Shown: piece by piece, positions 7,412-15,889 of the stretch | Numbering within the stretch: position 1 is the stretch's first letter | How the letters are laid out: the number at the start of each line of letters is the position of its first letter | Source: Sphingomonas sp. YR710 | GTDB taxonomy: Bacteria > Pseudomonadota > Alphaproteobacteria > Sphingomonadales > Sphingomonadaceae | DNA: 64,000 nt | Assembly: GCF_900101455.1 (NCBI RefSeq) | Contig: NZ_FMZJ01000018.1 | Coordinates: forward strand, 1 to 64,000 | Reading direction: 5' to 3' | Program-made: the position numbers and the translations under genes | The notes under the pieces: generated by a model | The model's database searches: none | What the model saw: the letters and a program-made list of their open reading frames with translations, nothing else | Told to the model about the DNA's origin: nothing

Positions 7412-9687
7412 CCGAGATGACTCCGATCCCGTCCGATCGCCGCAGGGCCAGCGATGCTGCACTGCGCCGCGCCGAAATATTGCTCGAAGTGTCGCAGCGT
7501 TGCGCCGCGATCGGCGATCTCGATGGGGTGCTCAAGGAACTCGTACACCTCACATCGCGTGCGCTCGACTGCGATCGCGGTACCTTGTTCCTCAACGATG
7601 AAACGACCGGCGAGCTCTATTCGCGGGTCGCGCAGGGCGAGCTCACCCGCGAAATCCGCATCCTCAACAGCAGCGGCATCGCCGGCCATGTCTTCCAGAC
7701 CGGCGAGGGGATGCGCACCGACGATCCTTATGCCGATCCGCGCTTCAACAGCTCGGTCGACCAGCGCACCGGCTATCGCACCCAGAGCATCCTGTGCGTG
7801 CCCGTCTGCACGATGCGCGGCGATACGATCGGCGTGATGCAGTGCCTGAACAAGGTTGGCGGCGGCTTCACCGAGGATGATCTCAGCCTGCTCGGCGAAA
7901 TGACGAGCCAGGCCGCGATCGTGCTGCAGAGCCTGCGTTATGTCGAGCAGATCGACCAGATCCGCGTCAAGGAGATGAACTTCCTCGGGCTGGTTTCGGA
8001 TATCAATGCCGAGTTCGATCTGTCCCGCCTGCTCGAGCGCGTCGTCGCCGAGACGACCAAGCTGCTTGCGGCCGAGCGTGCCACCATCTTCCTCCACGAT
8101 GCGGCGAACGAAACGCTGTTTTCGCGGGTGTCGGCCGGCGGCGCGATCAACGAGATCCGCTTCCCCGCGCATATGGGCATCGCCGGCGCCGTCTATACAT
8201 CGGCGACCAGCCTCAACATTCCTTATGCTTACGCCGATCTGCGGTTCAATCCGGGGTTCGATCGCCAGACCGGCTTCTTCACCCGATCGATCCTGTGCGT
8301 GCCGATCGTCAACAAAAGCGGCCGCGTGATCGGCGTGACCCAGGTGCTCAACAAGAAGGGCGGGATCTTCACCGACGAGGACGAACAGCGCCTCAAGGCG
8401 TTCACCGCGCAGATCGCGATCGCGCTCGAAAATTCGAAGCTGTTCGACGATGTCCAGCGGGTCAAAAAGTACAATGACAGCATGCTCCAGAGCATGTCGA
8501 ACGGCGTGATCACGATGGACGCCGCCGGCAAGATCGTGACGTGCAATGCCGCGGGCGAAAGGATCTGGGGGGTCAGCGCCCTGGAGGGCCGCGCGCTCGC
8601 CGACCTGCTCGATGCCGATGGCGGCTGGCTGATCGAACGGATCGAACAGGTCCGCACGCGCCGCGAGAGCGACATCTTCCCCGATGCCGCGCTTGTCCTC
8701 GGCGGCGTCCCCAAGTCGATCAACCTGACGATCCTGCCGTTGGTCGCGGCCGAGGGCGACAAGGAACTGGGCACCATGCTGATGTTCGAGGACATCAGCA
8801 GCGAGAAGCGCATGAAATCGACGATGTCGCGCTACATGGACCCGGTGATCGCGGCGAAGATGCTGGAGGGCGATGCGCTCGATCTGCTCGGCGGCAACAA
8901 TGCCGAGGCGACGATCATGTTCACCGACGTGCGCGGCTTCACGACGATCACCGAGGAATATGGCGCGCAGGGCACCGTTTCGTTCCTGAACGAATATTTC
9001 ACGATGATGGTCGATTGCATCACCCGCGAGGGCGGGATGCTCGACAAGTTCATCGGCGATGCGATCATGGCCTGTTTCGGCCTGCCGATGCCGCATGGCG
9101 ACGACCCCGATCGCGCCGCCCGCGCGGCTATCAGCATGATCCGCGAACTCTGGGAATGGAATGCCGCGCGCAAGCTGAAGGGGCTGAAGACCGTCGACAT
9201 GGGCGTGGGGCTCAACACCGACATGGTCGTCTCGGGCAATATCGGATCGCCGAAGCGGATGGATTATACCGTGATCGGCGACGGCGTGAACCTCGCCTCG
9301 CGGCTCGAAAGCGCATGCAAGGCCTATTCGGCGCGCATCCTGGCGAGCGAGTCAACGATCACCAAATTGCGCGGCACCTACCGCGTGCGCGACATCGATC
9401 TGGTGGTGGTCAAGGGCAAGACCCAGCCGGTGCGGGTGTTCGAGATCCTCGATTATCACGATGCGCAGACCTTCCCAAACCTGATGGACGTCGTCAGCCA
9501 TTTCGGCGAGGCCATCGCGGCCTATCGGGCCGCCGATTGGGACAAGGCGATCACGCGGTTCGAGAAATGCCTGGCGCTCAATCCGGGCGATGGGCTGTCG
9601 CGGACCTATATCGATCGCTGCGGGATCTTGCGGGCGGAGCCCCCGGTGGGGGAATGGGATGGCGTGTGGCGGATGAAGGATAAATAG
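7408..9687 (+). CDS. Class III adenylate cyclase with two GAF domains and a PAS domain
   Basis: The 759-residue protein has GAF1 (about 25-175), GAF2 (about 200-345), PAS (about 355-465) and a class III cyclase domain (about 500-680). The cyclase has metal-binding Asp in MFTDVRGF (D507) and DKFIGDAIMA (D551). K547 and D619 (DYTVIGDG) match the purine-selecting pair of adenylate rather than guanylate cyclases. VNLASRLE supplies transition-state residues. GAF2 carries the complete cyclic-nucleotide-binding NK-Fx3-DE motif (N315-K316, F321, D325-E326), as in cyanobacterial CyaB1/CyaB2 and mammalian PDE GAFs; GAF1 has a degenerate version. Residues about 695-740 look TPR-like. No transmembrane segment was seen. 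It should make cAMP and may be regulated by cyclic nucleotide. Confidence 0.9.
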   Translation: MTEMTPIPSDRRRASDAALRRAEILLEVSQRCAAIGDLDGVLKELVHLTSRALDCDRGTLFLNDETTGELYSRVAQGELTREIRILNSSGIAGHVFQTGEGMRTDDPYADPRFNSSVDQRTGYRTQSILCVPVCTMRGDTIGVMQCLNKVGGGFTEDDLSLLGEMTSQAAIVLQSLRYVEQIDQIRVKEMNFLGLVSDINAEFDLSRLLERVVAETTKLLAAERATIFLHDAANETLFSRVSAGGAINEIRFPAHMGIAGAVYTSATSLNIPYAYADLRFNPGFDRQTGFFTRSILCVPIVNKSGRVIGVTQVLNKKGGIFTDEDEQRLKAFTAQIAIALENSKLFDDVQRVKKYNDSMLQSMSNGVITMDAAGKIVTCNAAGERIWGVSALEGRALADLLDADGGWLIERIEQVRTRRESDIFPDAALVLGGVPKSINLTILPLVAAEGDKELGTMLMFEDISSEKRMKSTMSRYMDPVIAAKMLEGDALDLLGGNNAEATIMFTDVRGFTTITEEYGAQGTVSFLNEYFTMMVDCITREGGMLDKFIGDAIMACFGLPMPHGDDPDRAARAAISMIRELWEWNAARKLKGLKTVDMGVGLNTDMVVSGNIGSPKRMDYTVIGDGVNLASRLESACKAYSARILASESTITKLRGTYRVRDIDLVVVKGKTQPVRVFEILDYHDAQTFPNLMDVVSHFGEAIAAYRAADWDKAITRFEKCLALNPGDGLSRTYIDRCGILRAEPPVGEWDGVWRMKDK

Positions 9688-9719
9688 CGTGGATGTATCG
9701 ACGCGATAGAGGCACCCGA

Positions 9720-11129
9720 CTACTCCCCGAGCGCCATACGGTTAGAATAATAATCCGCCTCATTGTCGGCGGCGAGCGGGTCGAGGTTGGCGAGGGCGAC
9801 GACCACCGCATCCAGATCGGGATAGACGCGGAACGCCGCGTTCATGCCCGGCGCGCCGCCACCATGACCCCAATTGTGCGCCGGTCCCAATCCGCCGATC
9901 CAGAAGCCAAAGCCGTACCAGCCATCGGGCCGCTGCGGCGACGTCGCCATCGTCAGCATGGCCTTCGATAGCAGTTTGCCCGACCGCAAAGCCTCGCCGA
10001 AGCGGATCAGGTCGGCTGCCGTGGTGTAACCGCCGCCTGCCGCCGAGCCGCGATAGGGCAAGGTATCGGAATTATCGACGAGCTTGCCGTCTTTGCCTTT
10101 GGTGTAACCCCGCGAGCGGTTCGGCACCGCGACCTCCTCGGGCAGCGAGTCGCTGTCCTTCATCTGCGCGGGCGCGAAAATATGCGCGCGGACGTAGCTG
10201 TAATAATCCTCGCCGCTGACCACCTCGATGATCCGCCCCAGCAGCACGAAGCCGTAATTGGCATATGCAGTCTTTCCCTCCGCGCTGGTATCCGGCGCGC
10301 GGTTCCCGAACAGCTTCACATAATCTGCCAGCGTCCTCACCTCGCGCCGCTTCGCGTCATATTCGGGCGTGAAGATGTCGCCCGCGCCGCCGGTGTACGA
10401 GAGCAGCGCGCGGATCGTCACGGCCTTCGCGAAATCGGCGTTGGGATAGTCCTTCAGATAGGCTCCGGCCGGCGCGTCGAGCGAGATCCGGCCCTGCTCG
10501 ACGAGCTGCAAGATGCCGATCGCGGTGAACATCTTGTTCGCCGATCCGATCCGGAACCGGGTGTCCATTCCCACCGGCAGCTTCGTGGCGCGATCGGAGA
10601 GGCCCGAAGCGCTCTGGTAGATCAGCTTGCCGTGGCGCATGACCATGATCGTCCCGGCAAAGCGATCGGCGGCGACGTCCTGCGCCAGTTTCTGCGCCAT
10701 CATCCGATCGAGCTCGGCGTGCGGCACGCGCGGGACGGCAAATTCGGGCGGGCGATCGGCCGGCCCGAAGCTAGCGTCGACGACCTTCAGCGGATCGGCC
10801 GGATCGATCGAGACCTGTTCCTGCCAGAACCCGTCGCCGATTTCGGCCGACAGCAGCACCGAGATCTGGTTCGGTCCCCTGGACTCGACCCGCGCGGGCG
10901 TCATCCGCCCGCTCATGGCATGCAGGTCGATCCAGGTCTGCGGTGGTGCCGTCCGGTTGTAGAGTTTGCGGTAGCGCTCCAGCTCCACGGGATCGGCCGA
11001 ATTATAAGCGTTCAGGAACACCGTGACGAAATGGCCCGCCGGCGTGTCGGGCAGGGCCGGCGCGGGAGGAGCGGCAGCGAGCGCCATCGCGGGGAGCATC
11101 AGGGCCAGAACAGCCAGCAGGCGTCGCAT
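9720..11129 (-). CDS. Secreted serine hydrolase of the beta-lactamase/D-aminopeptidase (class C-like) family
   Basis: The 469-residue protein has a clear signal peptide (MRRLLAVLALMLPAMALAAA). An N-terminal domain of about 120 residues precedes a class C beta-lactamase-like fold. The S-x-x-K nucleophile motif is S196-A-N-K199, YANYGFVLLG supplies the Y-x-N motif, and HGGGAPG near the end is the HxG element. Family members include esterases, D-amino-acid peptidases and EstB-type hydrolases, so antibiotic hydrolysis cannot be assumed. The start is the Met before the signal peptide; an upstream in-frame GTG/ATG would add nine non-signal residues. It stands alone, convergent with the cyclase gene. 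Confidence 0.85.
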   Translation of the reverse strand: MRRLLAVLALMLPAMALAAAPPAPALPDTPAGHFVTVFLNAYNSADPVELERYRKLYNRTAPPQTWIDLHAMSGRMTPARVESRGPNQISVLLSAEIGDGFWQEQVSIDPADPLKVVDASFGPADRPPEFAVPRVPHAELDRMMAQKLAQDVAADRFAGTIMVMRHGKLIYQSASGLSDRATKLPVGMDTRFRIGSANKMFTAIGILQLVEQGRISLDAPAGAYLKDYPNADFAKAVTIRALLSYTGGAGDIFTPEYDAKRREVRTLADYVKLFGNRAPDTSAEGKTAYANYGFVLLGRIIEVVSGEDYYSYVRAHIFAPAQMKDSDSLPEEVAVPNRSRGYTKGKDGKLVDNSDTLPYRGSAAGGGYTTAADLIRFGEALRSGKLLSKAMLTMATSPQRPDGWYGFGFWIGGLGPAHNWGHGGGAPGMNAAFRVYPDLDAVVVALANLDPLAADNEADYYSNRMALGE

Positions 11130-11454
11130 CGATCCGTCTCCTTGCCGGATTGCCATTCAGCCTCACCGAACCTCAAATTGCTGGCAAAAGACAGCTTTCG
11201 CCTGCCCGCGCCCGTCGACTGTCCCTGAGCGAAAGCCCTCGCCGGAAGGAGGCTACTGAATGATCCGGGTCGCCGGCCTTATATCGTCGCACTGGTGGCG
11301 AGTCGAAACGATAAGCGTCCGAATTGGCGCGATCTCGGATAGGGGCGATGCGAGAGCTCTCGCTGGCCAAGCTTAATGTTACGCCCCGTAATCGCGGTGG
11401 GATGCATTGCCCGGTTGCCCTATCGCCCCCATGATCCTTGCCTTCAGCCACTTG

Positions 11455-11474
11455 CTTAGCTATGTACTTAGCTA
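11455..11474 (+). promoter_or_regulatory. Direct-repeat operator candidate of vapBC
   Basis: CTTAGCTA occurs at 11455-11462 and again at 11467-11474, 12 nt apart, immediately before the antitoxin ribosome-binding site. The core TAGCTA is itself palindromic. Repeats at this position are typical autoregulatory sites of toxin-antitoxin operons. The rest of the gap from 11157 shows no gene. Confidence 0.5.
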
Positions 11475-11486
11475 ATGGAGGTGCCT

Positions 11487-11720
11487 GTGGCCCAATTCTC
11501 TGTGCATGATGCCAAGACCAACCTCTCCAGGCTGATCGCGGCCGCGCTTGAGGGCGGCGAGGTGGTCATTGCCCGCGGCAGCGTTCCGGTGGTGCGGCTG
11601 GTGCCGGTCGCGCCACATGGCAAGCGATGCTTCGGGGCACTCAAGGGCAAGATTGCCATGGATGCGCGCTTCGATGAGCCGTTGCCCGAGGATGAACTCA
11701 AGGGTTGGAATCTGGCTTGA
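11487..11720 (+). CDS. Type II antitoxin, Phd/YefM-like
   Basis: The 77-residue protein (AQFSVHDAKTNLSRLIAAAL...) matches the N-terminal DNA-binding fold of Phd/YefM antitoxins, followed by an acidic toxin-binding tail ending EDELKGWNLA. GTG 11487 is chosen because GGAGG (11477-11481) lies 5 nt before it and it gives the usual start; ATG 11475 lies over that Shine-Dalgarno sequence. The stop overlaps the toxin start (TTGA), so the pair is coupled. It should neutralise the adjacent PIN toxin and repress the operon. Confidence 0.85.
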   Translation: MAQFSVHDAKTNLSRLIAAALEGGEVVIARGSVPVVRLVPVAPHGKRCFGALKGKIAMDARFDEPLPEDELKGWNLA

Positions 11721-12103
11721 GGCTGCTGCTCGATACCCACGCGCTGATATGGTGGCTGGCGGGGGATGAGACACTGAGCGAACGTGCCCGCGCGGCGATC
11801 ACCGACGAGGCGAACAGCGTCGCCGTCAGCGCCGCTTCCGCCATGGAGATCAGCACCAAATTCCGTATCGGCAAGCTGCCCGACGCACCATTGCTCGTGC
11901 AGGACTTTGAGATGATCGTCGCCGCGCAGGGCTTTGCCGAGCTGGCCATCACGGTTCGCCACGCCCGGCTCGCGGGTGAGATGAAGATCGCCCACAAGGA
12001 TCCCTTCGATCGCCTGCTGATCGCCCAGGCGCAGGCCGAGGACATGGTGCTGATCTCGAACGAAGCGCTGTTCGACGGCTTTGCCGTGCAACGCCTCTGG
12101 TAG
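11717..12103 (+). CDS. vapC: VapC-like PIN-domain toxin
   Basis: The 128-residue protein starts LRLLLDTHALIWWLAGD, with the first PIN acidic residue in LLDTHALIW. SAASAMEISTK supplies the conserved Ser/Glu region and HKDPFDRLLIAQA the later acidic cluster. PIN toxins are Mg-dependent RNases, often cutting tRNA or rRNA loops. TTG 11717 is chosen because it overlaps the antitoxin stop by 4 nt; TTG 11705 is possible. Downstream on the other strand lies a truncated secreted-protein remnant, which may mark an insertion boundary. Confidence 0.85.
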   Translation: MRLLLDTHALIWWLAGDETLSERARAAITDEANSVAVSAASAMEISTKFRIGKLPDAPLLVQDFEMIVAAQGFAELAITVRHARLAGEMKIAHKDPFDRLLIAQAQAEDMVLISNEALFDGFAVQRLW

Positions 12104-12107
12104 CCCC

Positions 12108-12254
12108 TGTCCGCTTGTCCGAACGGTCATGTCGACCATCGTTTGAGTGATAGCCATTTCCTGCTTGCTGATCGCGATGGTCGCCGGACTGCGCGAATGC
12201 AGCCGAACCCGTTAGAAGGGCGATGGCGATCACCCCTGACGCTATCGATTTCAT
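12108..12254 (-). pseudogene. Truncated RcnB-like small secreted protein (remnant)
   Basis: On the minus strand ATG 12254, preceded by AGGAACTCCCC, encodes a textbook signal peptide (MKSIASGVIAIALLTGSAAF) and then a His/Asp/Arg-rich stretch (GDHRDQQAGNGYHSNDGRHD). That composition resembles the N-terminus of RcnB-like periplasmic proteins. After about 49 residues the frame runs antisense into vapC with no plausible protein sequence. I infer that the 3' part was lost when the vapBC module arrived. A genuine short peptide cannot be excluded. The rest of the 12104-12511 gap shows only the leader of the next gene. Confidence 0.45.
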
Positions 12255-12511
12255 GGGGAGTTCCTGACGACGCAAGACTGGTGGCGCCGACGCGCACGGC
12301 GGATGATCCGCTGTGGTCAAAGATGAACGGCGGAAGCGGTGAATCGTTCCGGGCATGAGCTGATGCCACCGTAAACAGGCCAGCCGGTTCGGTTGCTGTC
12401 GGATCGGGTTCCTGTGATCGCAGCCACAGTCCGCTTGCCCTGAGCGCGATAACATGTTCCCCTATCCATACAGGCAATGTAGCCGAATGGGCAGGTGGGG
12501 AGTCGCGCGAC

Positions 12512-13675
12512 ATGACACCGGAACGTCCTACATCCGTTACGAGCACGATCATCGATCGCGCAAAGGCCATCATCCTGCGGCCAAAGGCCGAATGGCCGCT
12601 GATCGATGGCGAGCCCGCTACCATATCCGGCCTGTTCATGGGCTATGCGCTCATTCTGGCGGCCCTCCCCGCGCTGGCCGGTCTGATCCGCGGGCTGGTG
12701 TTCGGCTATGGCGCGATGGGGTTTTATTTCCGCCCGTCGATCGGCGGCGCGATCGGCACGGCGATCGTGCAATATGTGCTGTCGATCGTGAGCGTCATCG
12801 TCATCGCGCTGATCATAGACTGGCTCGCGCCGCGTTTCGACGGCACCAGCAATCGCACGCAAGCGTTCAAGGTGGCGATCTATTCCTCCACGGCCAGCTG
12901 GCTCGCCGGAATATTCGCGATCATCCCGGGGCTTTCGGTCCTTTCGCTGCTCGGGCTCTACAGCCTCTATCTGCTCTACACCGGCTTGCCCTTGCTGATG
13001 AAATCGCCTGCCGAAAAGGCGGCCGCCTACACGGCCGTCACCGTTATGGTGGCGATCGTCGTATCGCTGATCGTCTTCGCGGTCGCAGGGCCCTTGACCC
13101 GCCTGTTCGGCGTATCGCCTTATGCCGGGATCGGCAGCAGCGCTCCGCAGGGCGAAATGACGGTCCCCGGCGTCGGCAAGGTCGATATTGGCAAGATGGA
13201 GGCGGCATCGCGACAGATGGCGGAGGCCGCCCGGACGGGTGCGTCCAACGCCGTTGCGCCATCGGTGCTTCAGGCGATGCTTCCCGCCGCGATCGGCGCC
13301 TATCAGCGCACCGAAGTGCAGAGCGCCGGCCTGGGTGCGGGGGGATCGAACGCCTCGGCGCGCTATGAATCCGGCGGGCGCAGCTTCCGTCTCGAGATCA
13401 CCGACATGGCCGCGATCGGAGCGCTCAGCGGAATGGGCGCGGCGCTCAACGTCGAATCGAACAAGCAGACCGCGACCAGCTATGAGCGCACCAGCACCCA
13501 AGAAGGCCAGATCGTCACCGAACAATGGGACAAGGCCGCCAATGACGGCAAATATGGCACGACCATCGCCAATCGTTTCATGATCGAGGCCAGCGGCCAG
13601 GCCGCCAGCATCGACGAGCTGAAGGCCGCCGTCGCCACGATCGGGCCCGAAAAACTGGCGGCTCTGGCGAAGTGA
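12512..13675 (+). CDS. Yip1-domain-like integral membrane protein
   Basis: The 387-residue protein has about five hydrophobic segments in residues 40-195 (for example GYALILAALPALAGLIRGLV, VLSIVSVIVIALIIDWL and VTVMVAIVVSLIVFAVAG), in the Yip1 arrangement. A soluble Ala/Gly-rich C-terminal domain (about 215-387) follows. The start follows a GGGGAG Shine-Dalgarno. Bacterial Yip1 proteins have no settled function. The C-terminal domain (RSFRLEITDMAAIGALSGMG) is not one I recognise. It appears to be a single-gene unit. Confidence 0.72.
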   Translation: MTPERPTSVTSTIIDRAKAIILRPKAEWPLIDGEPATISGLFMGYALILAALPALAGLIRGLVFGYGAMGFYFRPSIGGAIGTAIVQYVLSIVSVIVIALIIDWLAPRFDGTSNRTQAFKVAIYSSTASWLAGIFAIIPGLSVLSLLGLYSLYLLYTGLPLLMKSPAEKAAAYTAVTVMVAIVVSLIVFAVAGPLTRLFGVSPYAGIGSSAPQGEMTVPGVGKVDIGKMEAASRQMAEAARTGASNAVAPSVLQAMLPAAIGAYQRTEVQSAGLGAGGSNASARYESGGRSFRLEITDMAAIGALSGMGAALNVESNKQTATSYERTSTQEGQIVTEQWDKAANDGKYGTTIANRFMIEASGQAASIDELKAAVATIGPEKLAALAK

Positions 13676-13744
13676 TCGGGAGCGGTATGCCGACGGTCAC
13701 CGAGTTTGGTATTGCGTCCCCGAAATATGTGGATTTTCGGCCGC

Positions 13745-13772
13745 TTGACAGATAGATGATAGCTGTTACTAT
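13745..13772 (+). promoter_or_regulatory. Promoter-like sequence upstream of the P450 gene
   Basis: TTGACA (13745-13750) and TACTAT (13767-13772) are 16 nt apart, a fair sigma-70-type match. It lies about 280 nt before the P450 start, so it would give a long leader or serve an unseen small RNA. The remaining gap 13676-14048 contains only very short open frames. Confidence 0.3.
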
Positions 13773-14048
13773 TCTTAAAACAGGAATATGCTGACTCCCG
13801 GTGCCGGTCTTTTTGCCTAGCGGGAAATCGTGTACGGTGCGGTGGTGACTGACGGGAATTCTACGATGAATGCGGACAGATCATCATCGGATGGCGCCGC
13901 CGCGTGCTTTTTGCGCAGGCAACCTGCCACATGCAAAACACGCCGGTGACCGGTTAGCGAATCTGGGTTCCCGAGGGTTCGAGCGAACTGCCTTGAAATA
14001 TAGAAGAATAATCTCTCCTCGAGATATATTCCTTTTTTGGAGATTGTG

Positions 14049-15269
14049 ATGATGGACGTTGCCGTGAAGGAAAACCCCGCCGCCACTGGCCCGGTTCACT
14101 GGGACCCCTATAATCAGCGCTATTTCAAGAATCCCTACCCCGTGTTTCAGCGCATGCGCGAAGAAGCGCCGATTTATTACAATGACGAATTCGATTTCTA
14201 CGCGGTCAGCCGTTATGACGATTGCGTTCGCGTCCTCGGTGATCGCGAGGATTTCATATCGTCGAAGGGCGGCGTCATCGAGCATATGCGGAGCGGCGTG
14301 CCCATTCCGTCGGGCATGTTCATCTACGAAGATGCGCCTCTCCACACCTTCCATCGCGGACTGTTGACCCGCGTCTTCACGCCGCGGCGCGTGCGTATGC
14401 TGGAAAAGGAAATCCGCGAATTCTGCGCGCGTGCGCTCGATCCGCTCGTCGGCACCGGCCATTTCGATTTCATCGAACATCTCGGCTCCGAAATGCCGAT
14501 GCGGGTCATCGGCATGCTGCTCGGCATGCCCGAGGAAGACCTCAAGGAAGCGCAGCGCCGCGTCGACGATAATATGCGGACGATCCCGGGCCAGCCTCTC
14601 CAGTCGAGCGGTAAGGGTTTTTCGGGCGAAGCCTATTCCGAATATGTCGACTGGCGGCTCAAGCATCCGTCGGACGACCTGATCTCGGACCTGCTCACCG
14701 CCGAATATAAGGACGAGACGGGCGAGCTTAAGAAACTGAGCCGTGACGAGGTGCTGACCTTCATCTCGCTGATCTTCGGCGCCGGCAACGAGACCACCAA
14801 TCGCCTGATCGGCTGGACCGGCAAGCTGCTCGCCGAGCACCCGGATCAGCGTCGGCAGATCAACGAGGATCGCTCGCTGATCCCGCAGGCGATCGAGGAA
14901 ATTCTGCGCTACGAATCGCCGGGCCCCTATGTCGGCCGGACGGCCGCACGCGATGTCGAATTTCACGGCGTCACGGTGCCCGCGGGCATGCCGGTGCTGG
15001 CCGTGGTTGCTGCCGGCAATCGCGACGAGCGCAAGTTCGCCAATGGCGAAGCCTTCGACATCCATCGCAAGCGCGAGGCACACCTGACCTTCGGCTTCGG
15101 CTTCCATGCCTGCCTCGGCAATCCGCTCGCGCGGATCGAGGGGCGCATCGCCCTCGAGGAGCTGCTCAACCGCTTCCCCGAATGGGAGGTCGACATGGCC
15201 AATGCGAAGATGTCGTCGACGTCCACGGTTCGCGGCTGGGAGAGTCTGCCAGCCTTCGTGCCTGCCTGA
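14049..15269 (+). CDS. Cytochrome P450 (bacterial class I, soluble)
   Basis: The 406-residue protein contains the oxygen-activation I-helix motif GAGNETT (244-250), the K-helix ExxR (E284-R287) and the haem-ligand loop FGFGFHACLG with C355. Asn replaces the usual acidic residue in the I-helix motif. There is no membrane anchor, as expected for a P450 fed by a ferredoxin. Start choice: GGAGA at 14039-14043 precedes ATG 14049 by 5 nt; TTG 14037 lies over it and ATG 14052 is possible. A [2Fe-2S] ferredoxin gene follows after 112 nt containing a perfect 26-bp palindrome. The substrate is unknown; no reductase gene is in the window. Confidence 0.93.
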   Translation: MMDVAVKENPAATGPVHWDPYNQRYFKNPYPVFQRMREEAPIYYNDEFDFYAVSRYDDCVRVLGDREDFISSKGGVIEHMRSGVPIPSGMFIYEDAPLHTFHRGLLTRVFTPRRVRMLEKEIREFCARALDPLVGTGHFDFIEHLGSEMPMRVIGMLLGMPEEDLKEAQRRVDDNMRTIPGQPLQSSGKGFSGEAYSEYVDWRLKHPSDDLISDLLTAEYKDETGELKKLSRDEVLTFISLIFGAGNETTNRLIGWTGKLLAEHPDQRRQINEDRSLIPQAIEEILRYESPGPYVGRTAARDVEFHGVTVPAGMPVLAVVAAGNRDERKFANGEAFDIHRKREAHLTFGFGFHACLGNPLARIEGRIALEELLNRFPEWEVDMANAKMSSTSTVRGWESLPAFVPA

Positions 15270-15311
15270 TCCCCGCACACGCATCTTCCAATACCGGATG
15301 CCCTCTGCGAA

Positions 15312-15337
15312 GGTTGGCAGGCATATGCCTGCCAACC
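15312..15337. promoter_or_regulatory. Perfect 26-bp palindrome between P450 and ferredoxin genes
   Basis: GGTTGGCAGGCAT (15312-15324) is followed directly by its exact reverse complement ATGCCTGCCAACC (15325-15337). There is no T-tract after it. It could be a dimeric regulator site, an RNA hairpin that changes the P450:ferredoxin ratio, or a small repeat. Confidence 0.6.
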
Positions 15338-15381
15338 CGAACGGGGGGTTCTCCATATTCAGCCATTGAGGTTCAACGATA

Positions 15382-15699
15382 ATGCCGAAGATTACATTCA
15401 TCGAACTCGAAGCGCAGGCGGAACATATTCTCGATGCCGAGGTCGGTATGTCGCTGATGGAAGTCGCACGGAATGGCGGGATCGCCGGCATTCCCGGAGA
15501 CTGCGGCGGCGCCTGCATTTGCGGCACCTGCCACGTCCACATCGCACAGGCGTGGCGCGAGCGCATCGGGCCCGCGACCGACATCGAAGTCGCAACCATG
15601 GAATTTTCGGAAGATGTGCGGCCAGAGAGCCGGCTCGGGTGCCAGATCCGGATCACCGACGATCTGGATGGCCTCGTCGTGACGGTGCCGTCGAGCTGA
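15382..15699 (+). CDS. [2Fe-2S] ferredoxin, adrenodoxin/putidaredoxin type
   Basis: The 105-residue protein has the cluster-binding pattern C41-x5-C47-x2-C50 with the fourth ligand C87 (SRLGCQI), matching adrenodoxin-type ferredoxins. DCGGACICGTC also carries an extra C45. These proteins pass single electrons from an NAD(P)H reductase to a P450. Position directly downstream of the P450 makes it the likely redox partner. It is cytoplasmic and full length for the family. Confidence 0.93.
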   Translation: MPKITFIELEAQAEHILDAEVGMSLMEVARNGGIAGIPGDCGGACICGTCHVHIAQAWRERIGPATDIEVATMEFSEDVRPESRLGCQIRITDDLDGLVVTVPSS

Positions 15700-15730
15700 C
15701 GCACGGCAGACTCGGCAGAACGGCCGGCTC

Positions 15731-15889
15731 ATACCAAGAACCAGTGAGGACGACTCTTCTCCCCTCCCCTTCAGGGGAGGGGCCGGGGGTGGGGCCTCTC
15801 CTCCGCGCTACGCCAAGCTGATAGGCCCCACCCCAACCCCTCCCCTGAAGGGGAGGGGCTTATGGGTTCTCATCAATGCACCTTGGTAT
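15731..15889. repeat. MITE-like inverted-repeat element, family A, copy 1
   Basis: The left end ATACCAAG (15731-15738, continuing AACCAGTGA) and right end CTTGGTAT (15882-15889, preceded by CAATGCAC) are inverted. Inside are two GC-rich palindromes, CCCCTCCCCTTCAGGGGAGG at 15761-15780 and a related one near 15836-15859, plus GGGGTGGGGCC / GGCCCCACCCC halves. Copy 2 is at 28339-28422; 21199-21298 has only the interior. The last base is also the first base of the TCA that encodes the amidohydrolase stop. There is no open frame inside. Confidence 0.75.

Noticed and set aside
7186-9096. A 636-codon open frame antisense to the adenylate cyclase
   Set aside because: It is the mirror of a GC-rich gene: rich in Asp/Arg/His, with no domain pattern, while the sense strand encodes clear GAF and cyclase motifs.
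9720-11129. Serine hydrolase considered as a resistance beta-lactamase
   Set aside because: S-x-x-K, Y-x-N and HxG motifs are shared by many esterases and peptidases; the extra N-terminal domain argues against a classical AmpC.
12143-12358. A 71-codon plus-strand frame in the gap after vapC
   Set aside because: It is antisense to the signal-peptide remnant, which has the better coding signal and ribosome-binding site.
13965-14000. GGGTTCGAG-like string considered as the T-arm of a tRNA
   Set aside because: No acceptor stem or anticodon arm can be paired around it, and no CCA end is present.
13884-15704. A 606-codon open frame antisense to P450 and ferredoxin genes
   Set aside because: It spans two recognised genes and the gap between them, which a real gene would not do.
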